Positions 59,396 to 64,000 of a DNA stretch of 64,000 bases are shown in pieces. Made by a program: the position numbers and the translations under genes. Every line of letters starts with the position of its first letter. Position 1 is the stretch's first letter. The DNA is taken from contig NZ_WPIN01000012.1 in the NCBI RefSeq assembly GCF_009754945.1, forward strand, positions 1-64,000, read 5' to 3'. The notes under the pieces are model-generated. The model did no database searches. It had not been told where the DNA came from and saw only the letters and a program-made list of their open reading frames with translations. This stretch comes from Spirosoma arboris (GTDB taxonomy: Bacteria > Bacteroidota > Bacteroidia > Cytophagales > Spirosomataceae).

Positions 59396-59402
59396 AGGAA
59401 AG

Positions 59403-59477
59403 TTAGGCATCACCCAGGATATTCCATTCATCGGTACCAGCTACTAGTCCCAGCATTAAACCAATTACTTTTTTCAT
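59403..59477 (-). CDS. Possible 24-residue leader ORF upstream of the sensor gene
   Basis: MKKVIGLMLGLVAGTDEWNI starts at 59477 and stops at 59403, eight bases before the better start of the sensor gene. It looks like a clipped signal peptide or a leader; no conserved codon pattern is visible. The surrounding 59400-59755 is otherwise empty of genes. Confidence 0.3.
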   Translation of the reverse strand: MKKVIGLMLGLVAGTDEWNILGDA

Positions 59478-59755
59478 GGCTTGTTTACTTATTTATGATG
59501 TTTCACCGAATCGTCGATCTGGTGAAACAAAGTTGTCTTAGTAAGGTCGCTCAGAAAAAAGAATGGGTGTGAATGTCTGTTTTGTAGGGTCGAAGGTGGT
59601 CTTTTCCCCGGCAAATACGAAACATGAAGTAATGCTGAGAGATTTGTTTAGCTTATCCTTTTAGTCGGTACAAATAGCGCCGGTCCTCCCCTTTGCCTGG
59701 AAAACTTTAGTATTTCTTTAGAATCTCCCTATTGATTTGATCAAAAAACAACACT

Positions 59756-60202
59756 ATGAAAAAGATCATGTTAGCCGGTGTAGCCGCTCTTCTGGCCGGA
59801 GGACTGTACGCCCAAACCCTAAAGGAATCAGCCGTACCAGCGGTGGTAAAAAGTTCCTTCACGAAGATGTTTCCCAATGCTAAGTCCGTCAAATGGTCGA
59901 AGGAAAGCGCGACTGAATTTGAAGCCGAATTCAAAAACGGATCATTGACCCAAGCCGCCAATTTCGATGCTTCAGGAAGTTGGGTAGTCACGGAAACGGA
60001 AATTAAAAAGGCAGACTTGCCAGGCCCAGTAGCTAAAGCGATCGCCAAGGATTTTGCTGGCTATAAGACGGGGGAGAGTGAAAAGGTCGAAAAGCCAAAT
60101 AAGCCCATGTATTTCGAAGTGAAAGTAGAAAAAGGCGAAGTGGGTTATGTTTTAGAGATTTCTCCAGAAGGGAAAATCCTTAAGAAGGAGAAAGATGTAT
60201 AA
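59756..60202 (+). CDS. Exported PepSY-like (DUF2874) protein
   Basis: A 148-residue protein. Signal peptide about 1-19 (ending GLYAQ). Two PepSY-like repeats (VKSSFTKMFPNAKSVKWSKE, then AKAIAKDFAGYKTGESEKVE) match DUF2874, a periplasmic family common in Bacteroidota. Followed by a long perfect palindrome at 60250-60307. The region 60203-60441 is otherwise empty. Confidence 0.88.
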   Translation: MKKIMLAGVAALLAGGLYAQTLKESAVPAVVKSSFTKMFPNAKSVKWSKESATEFEAEFKNGSLTQAANFDASGSWVVTETEIKKADLPGPVAKAIAKDFAGYKTGESEKVEKPNKPMYFEVKVEKGEVGYVLEISPEGKILKKEKDV

Positions 60203-60249
60203 GAGAAAGACGAAAAAGAAGGCAAGAAGAATTAAACGTGTCAATCTCC

Positions 60250-60307
60250 TCACTCCTTAACAAATCCGCCCAACCAGATCTGGTTGGGCGGATTTGTTAA
60301 GGAGTGA
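60250..60307. terminator. 58-base perfect palindrome
   Basis: Two perfect 29-base arms without a loop; the centre is CCAGATCTGG. The arms start TCACTCCTTAACAAATCCGC and end in GGAGTGA. No T-run follows, so it may act as a transcription barrier or RNA-stabilising element for the PepSY-like gene rather than a normal terminator. Confidence 0.6.
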
Positions 60308-60441
60308 CTTATACACTGTCTATGAGATACAATTCGTAAAAATTTCGGGTCGCTTGACAGTAGTCAATTCGTTTTCTTGCTATAGCGCAATTTTTGTTCG
60401 TCTGCACTCTAGTAATTTTGAGTCCCCTAAAACAAGCAAAC

Positions 60442-60816
60442 ATGGAAGTATCCGCAAAACTTTTGGAAGACAGCCTACTCGTCATTTGGAATGACAGGAA
60501 TCCAGAAAGCAGATTGAAAGCAATGAATGAGATTTATGCACCTGACATTCTCTTTTATGAATCCAATGAAGGCCAGGCAATTACTGGCTATCTTGCTATA
60601 AATGAGCTGATTTCAGGATTGCAATCCCAATGGCCATCCGAGTTCAAATTTGAACTCACCGGCCCGGCAAAAGTTAACCACCAGATTCAGCACATCGCCT
60701 GGAGGCTTGGTATTCCCGGCCAGGCGCAGGCAGCCTCTGGAATGGATGTGGCCATTATTGACAATCACAAAATAAAGTCGCTTCATTTATTTCTGGATGC
60801 CCCGGAGAACGGCTAG
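60442..60816 (+). CDS. SnoaL-like (NTF2-fold) protein
   Basis: About 124 residues from ATG 60442 (MEVSAKLLEDSLLVIWNDRN); an earlier frame start at 60394 adds nothing sensible. The NTF2 pattern: MNEIYAPDILFYESNEGQAI, TGYLAINELISGLQSQWPSE, HIAWRLGIPGQAQAASG. Such proteins bind or act on small molecules; here the substrate is unknown. A TAATTTTG element (60413-60420) matches the Bacteroidota -7 consensus 22 bases before the start. Confidence 0.82.
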   Translation: MEVSAKLLEDSLLVIWNDRNPESRLKAMNEIYAPDILFYESNEGQAITGYLAINELISGLQSQWPSEFKFELTGPAKVNHQIQHIAWRLGIPGQAQAASGMDVAIIDNHKIKSLHLFLDAPENG

Positions 60817-61095
60817 ATTGAAGAGACCATTGCAGTTGACAGAAGCCATCAGAGCTTATGGAAAGATAGCCAGTTCAATCAATCATTTTGCCGATCTGAC
60901 TGATTCATTAACGATTTGTTTGCTAACTTTTTTTGGCTTTGTGGCAAAAAAAGGTGTCTATTGCACCACTAGTAGGGTGTTACAAACGAGGCATCGTTAC
61001 TCATAAGTTGGCGATTAAGCGTTCTGGCTGATCATCACAAAGAGCCCTAGTACACCCGACTATTTTTTCAATCCTCACAATCAATACACAACGAC

Positions 61096-61917
61096 ATGAG
61101 CACGATTCGAGTAAAGGACGGAACCGAGATTTATTACAAAGACTGGGGAACAGGACAACCGATTGTTTTCCACCACGGCTGGCCGTTATCCGGCGATGAC
61201 TGGGACGCCCAGATGATGTTTTTTCTCAACAAAGGCTTTCGCGTAATTGCTCATGACCGTCGTGGGCATGGACGATCATCTCAAACGGCTGATGGTCATG
61301 ATATGGACACTTATGCTGCCGATGTGGCCGAGTTGACAGCCTTTCTTGATTTAAAAGATGCGATACATGTCGGCCATTCAACTGGAGGTGGCGAAGTGAT
61401 TCGTTATGTAGCCAAACATGGACAAGGTCGGGTTGCGAAAGCCGTGCTGATTAGCGCTGTGACGCCCATTATGGTAAAGACTGATGCAAATCCGGATGGT
61501 ATCCCCATGTCGATATTTGATGAAATTCGCGAAGGTACGGCAACTCACCGACCCCAGTATTTTCAGGATTTTACTCTGCCATTTTATGGCTATAACCGAG
61601 AGGGAGCCAACGTTTCGCAAGGCATTCGGGATAACTGGTGGCGCCAGGGCATGATGGGGGGAATCAAAGCCCATTATGATTGTATCAAGGCTTTTTCGGA
61701 AACTGATTTTACCGAAGACCTTAAGAGTGTGGATGTGCCTGTGCTGGTCATGCATGGTGAGGATGATCAGATCGTTCCTTTCCCTCTGACAGGAGTCAAA
61801 GCCGCTAAGCTGTTAAAACATGGAAGCCTGATTTCGTATCCAGGGTTTCCGCATGGTATGCCAACGACCGAAGCCGCTACGATTAATGCCGATCTGTTGA
61901 CATTTATTCAGTCGTGA
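61096..61917 (+). CDS. Alpha/beta hydrolase (non-heme chloroperoxidase-like esterase)
   Basis: A 273-residue enzyme of the cofactor-free haloperoxidase/aryl-esterase class. The triad is S in GHSTGGGEVIRY, D in HGEDDQIVP and H in FPHGMPTTEA; the oxyanion region is HHGWPLSGDDW, and AHDRRGHGRS is conserved. Length and motifs are normal. Substrate unknown; peroxidase chemistry is likely a side reaction of the esterase. Single gene with its own bidirectional terminator. Confidence 0.92.
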   Translation: MSTIRVKDGTEIYYKDWGTGQPIVFHHGWPLSGDDWDAQMMFFLNKGFRVIAHDRRGHGRSSQTADGHDMDTYAADVAELTAFLDLKDAIHVGHSTGGGEVIRYVAKHGQGRVAKAVLISAVTPIMVKTDANPDGIPMSIFDEIREGTATHRPQYFQDFTLPFYGYNREGANVSQGIRDNWWRQGMMGGIKAHYDCIKAFSETDFTEDLKSVDVPVLVMHGEDDQIVPFPLTGVKAAKLLKHGSLISYPGFPHGMPTTEAATINADLLTFIQS

Positions 61918-61943
61918 TGAGATCAAGGTATAGCTCATTCTGA

Positions 61944-61981
61944 AAACGAAAAGCGACCATTAATTTGGTCGCTTTTCGTTT
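61944..61981. terminator. Bidirectional rho-independent terminator
   Basis: AAACGAAAAGCGACCA (61944-61959) pairs with TGGTCGCTTTTCGTTT (61966-61981), with T-runs on both strands. It serves the hydrolase and the converging Crp-type regulator gene. Confidence 0.85.
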
Positions 61982-62048
61982 AATCGGTGAACGTGTTAAG
62001 GGCAAACGTGGATTAATAGAGTCCACAAAATCTACACAGTATTCCCTA

Positions 62049-63122
62049 TTAATTTTTCAAATGCATGAGCTTTTGAATATCCAGCAATGTAATCTGGGTG
62101 CCAGTAATGTCAATTAGGCCCTCATTTCGAAAATCACTCAAGGTTCGAATGACCGCTTCAGTAGAAGCCCCTACTAGCTGCGACCAGTTCTCCCTCGATA
62201 AGCTCATAGGCAATGAACTAGCAGGAGCAGGCACGTCAGGTAAACCCGCGGGCATCGCATAGAATTTACGCTGAACAAGTAATAATGCTTCAGCGACTCG
62301 TTTTCGTACCGTCTGATAGGCCAGTTTGAGCAATCGTTCCTGAGCTTCGGTTACGTTCAGGGCCAACGAGCGCACAAACAGGTTAGCCACATCCTGGCTA
62401 TTATATAGAAGTGTGAGAAAATCATCTTTGGGTATACTGCATACTTCCGCATCGGTTAATAATTCAGCCGATTCATAATACGTACTACCTCTTAACAAAG
62501 CCAGATAGCCCACAAAATCACCATCGCCAACCAAACGAGTGATGAATGTATTGCCAGCTTCATCCCTGTCAATTAGTTTCACCTGGCCATGACGGATAAA
62601 ATATAAGAAATTCGGGACGCTACCCGCCTGAAAGAGGATCTGTTTCTTTTTGAGCTGACTGGTTGGGTACGTTTCACAAAGTCGCTGGCTGGCCTGGTAG
62701 CCATGCGTGAGTGCTTGTCGTAGTGTATCAAACCCCTTGAGTCGCGATTCATTTTTTTCTTTACTGAGCCGTAAAGCGACTACATTGAGCAGCACTACAT
62801 TTTCAAACGGTTTAATCAAATAATCGTCGGCTCCTAAGTCCATACCCTGCCGAAAATCTGTCACTTCGGCTTTAGCCGATAGAAAGATAAATGGAATACC
62901 AGCCATAGCAGGATCTTTACTTAGAATATGACGTACCCCGTAGCCGTCTAATTCGGGCATCATAATATCGCACAGGATCAAATCAGGACGGAATTGTCTG
63001 GCGAATTCAATACCCTGTTTCCCATTACTCGCTGAGACAACTGTGTACTGGGCTAATTTGAGAATTTCGGTAATATTCTCCCGCATTTCCAGCGTATCGT
63101 CAATAACCAGTATAGTTTTCAT
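62049..63122 (-). CDS. Response regulator fused to a Crp/Fnr-type DNA-binding protein
   Basis: A 357-residue protein in which a receiver (about 1-125: LVIDDTLEMRENI, D in LILCDIMMPELDG, K in DYLIKPFENVVLL) precedes a complete Crp/Fnr protein: cyclic-nucleotide-type barrel (KKQILFQAGSVPNFLYFIRH, GDGDFVGYLALLRGSTYYES) and helix-turn-helix (LSRENWSQLVGASTEAVIRT). It lacks obvious cAMP-contact residues. Phosphorylation, not ligand, probably controls it. It overlaps the kinase gene by four bases. Confidence 0.9.
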   Translation of the reverse strand: MKTILVIDDTLEMRENITEILKLAQYTVVSASNGKQGIEFARQFRPDLILCDIMMPELDGYGVRHILSKDPAMAGIPFIFLSAKAEVTDFRQGMDLGADDYLIKPFENVVLLNVVALRLSKEKNESRLKGFDTLRQALTHGYQASQRLCETYPTSQLKKKQILFQAGSVPNFLYFIRHGQVKLIDRDEAGNTFITRLVGDGDFVGYLALLRGSTYYESAELLTDAEVCSIPKDDFLTLLYNSQDVANLFVRSLALNVTEAQERLLKLAYQTVRKRVAEALLLVQRKFYAMPAGLPDVPAPASSLPMSLSRENWSQLVGASTEAVIRTLSDFRNEGLIDITGTQITLLDIQKLMHLKN

Positions 63123-64000
63123 GCGGGTAACGACGGTAAGGGTACCTGAACGGTAAAGGTGGTTCCTAATCCCAGCTCACTATGAAACGTAATTGTGCCG
63201 CCCAATAGATCGACAGACCGCTTCACGATGTAAAGACCCAGGCCCGTTCCGGAAACGTGGCTGACATTGCGGGCCCGGAAGAAATTGGTAAACAAGTTAG
63301 CCTGATCAGGTTCAGGAATACCTATACCCCAATCCCTGACGGAAAGTACCAATTGGTTGCTCTGAACAGCTATCGTCAGCAAAATATCTTTCTCTTCCGA
63401 AGAGTATTTACTGGCATTGGACAACAGATTAATAAGTATATTCTTAATCATATAGCCATCGATCGTAATTGTTTCAGGGCCTTCCAGGTATTGATAGATA
63501 ATGCGCTGTCCAGGTTTGAGGAAGCTCTGCATCTCCTCAATCAGTTCCTCGCAAAAATCGACCAGAACGAGCAACTGCGCTTTATTTGCCCACTTTTTCT
63601 GTTCTAACTGGGTAATTAACAGGAAGTCATCCAGTATACGTGTCAGTCGCTGAATAGCTGACTGAATGCGCTGGACATGCCGCTTGCGGTTATCGCCATC
63701 ATCGACACCACTATACTCATCGATCAGGGTTGCTGAGGAGAGAATAGTAGCCATTGGGGTACGAAATTCATGGGAAGCCATCGTCACGAAATTCGACTTT
63801 AGTTCATTTAACTTCCGCTCCTGAATCAGTAGCTGCTCAGTCTGTTGCCGAATCTGAGTTCGTTTGGTTGCATCAACCGCTGTAACAATAATGCGTTCCA
63901 CCCGTCCATCTATTTCGGGAAAAGGCTCATAAGTAAACTCAAAATAAACCGTTTCCAGCTGTCCATGCCGTTTTAATGTAACGGGTAACTCTGTTCCCAC
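63119..64000 (-). CDS. Sensor histidine kinase, N-terminus cut by the window edge
   Basis: The visible 293 residues hold the end of a PAS/PAC-like domain (VYFEFTYEPFPEIDGRVERI, VTAVDATKRTQ), the DHp (FVTMASHEFRTPMATILSSA) and the HATPase (NILINLLSNASKYSSEEKDI, VRDWGIGIPEPDQANLFTNF, GTGLGLYIVKRSVDLLGGTI). It pairs with the Crp-type response regulator by ATGA overlap. The gene continues beyond 64000, so total length is unknown. Confidence 0.9.
   Translation of the reverse strand: MGTELPVTLKRHGQLETVYFEFTYEPFPEIDGRVERIIVTAVDATKRTQIRQQTEQLLIQERKLNELKSNFVTMASHEFRTPMATILSSATLIDEYSGVDDGDNRKRHVQRIQSAIQRLTRILDDFLLITQLEQKKWANKAQLLVLVDFCEELIEEMQSFLKPGQRIIYQYLEGPETITIDGYMIKNILINLLSNASKYSSEEKDILLTIAVQSNQLVLSVRDWGIGIPEPDQANLFTNFFRARNVSHVSGTGLGLYIVKRSVDLLGGTITFHSELGLGTTFTVQVPLPSLPA

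Overview
The window comes from a Bacteroidota chromosome, most likely the order Cytophagales and close to Spirosoma. This rests on several signs: two LytS/LytTR two-component pairs, a type IX secretion sorting domain, lipoproteins, Tat and cupin proteins of the usual Bacteroidota kinds, and mostly weak Shine-Dalgarno sequences. Genus is inference; phylum is well supported. No rRNA, tRNA or CRISPR array was seen.

Layout. (1) 1-4.4 kb is a patchwork: an intact IS5-family element with a 3-bp target duplication, a secreted protein gene, and two isolated same-strand genes (an unknown protein and a trypsin-like serine protease). Each is followed by a GC-rich dyad ending in integron-like core motifs, so this may be a small array of gene cassettes without an integrase. 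(2) About 4.65-39.04 kb is a prophage-like element. A rightward module carries membrane proteins, an endolysin, small and large terminase, portal and a minor head protein, then stops: no major capsid, protease or tail gene follows. A large leftward early module (31.5 to 14.9 kb) carries Cro-like and excisionase-like regulators, an antirepressor, a RecT-like protein, many small phage proteins, and a replication initiator with iterons inside its own gene. It also carries a helicase-methyltransferase fusion, a DUF5131 protein, a C5-methyltransferase with nine tandem target-recognition-like repeats (interrupted near its 5' end by an IS200-type element), YopX and ASCH proteins. A CI/LexA-like repressor faces the early module across a repeat-rich operator region. 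Between repressor and integrase lies AT-rich cargo: an EEP-type nuclease with a small partner, a beta-helix repeat protein, and a three-gene operon of a membrane coiled-coil protein, a STAS-GHKL ATPase and a DUF4325 STAS-like protein. (3) 39.3-64 kb is ordinary chromosome: a glycosyltransferase and flippase-like pair, ruvC, sensor-regulator pairs, an intradiol dioxygenase, cupins, YjbQ, a YyaL-type thioredoxin-domain protein, a T9SS-secreted protein, DoxX, a DUF3500 protein, a PepSY-like protein, an alpha/beta hydrolase and an unusual Crp-type response regulator with its kinase.

How the parts work together. The element has a complete lysogeny switch, recombination, replication, DNA modification and lysis genes, and can probably cut and package DNA through terminase and portal, but cannot build a virion from genes visible here. 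Two phage genes carry single-base frameshifts and one is split by an insertion sequence, so it looks defective or satellite-like. The cargo next to the integrase is where a new defence or signalling system is most likely; the STAS-GHKL-DUF4325 operon is the best candidate.
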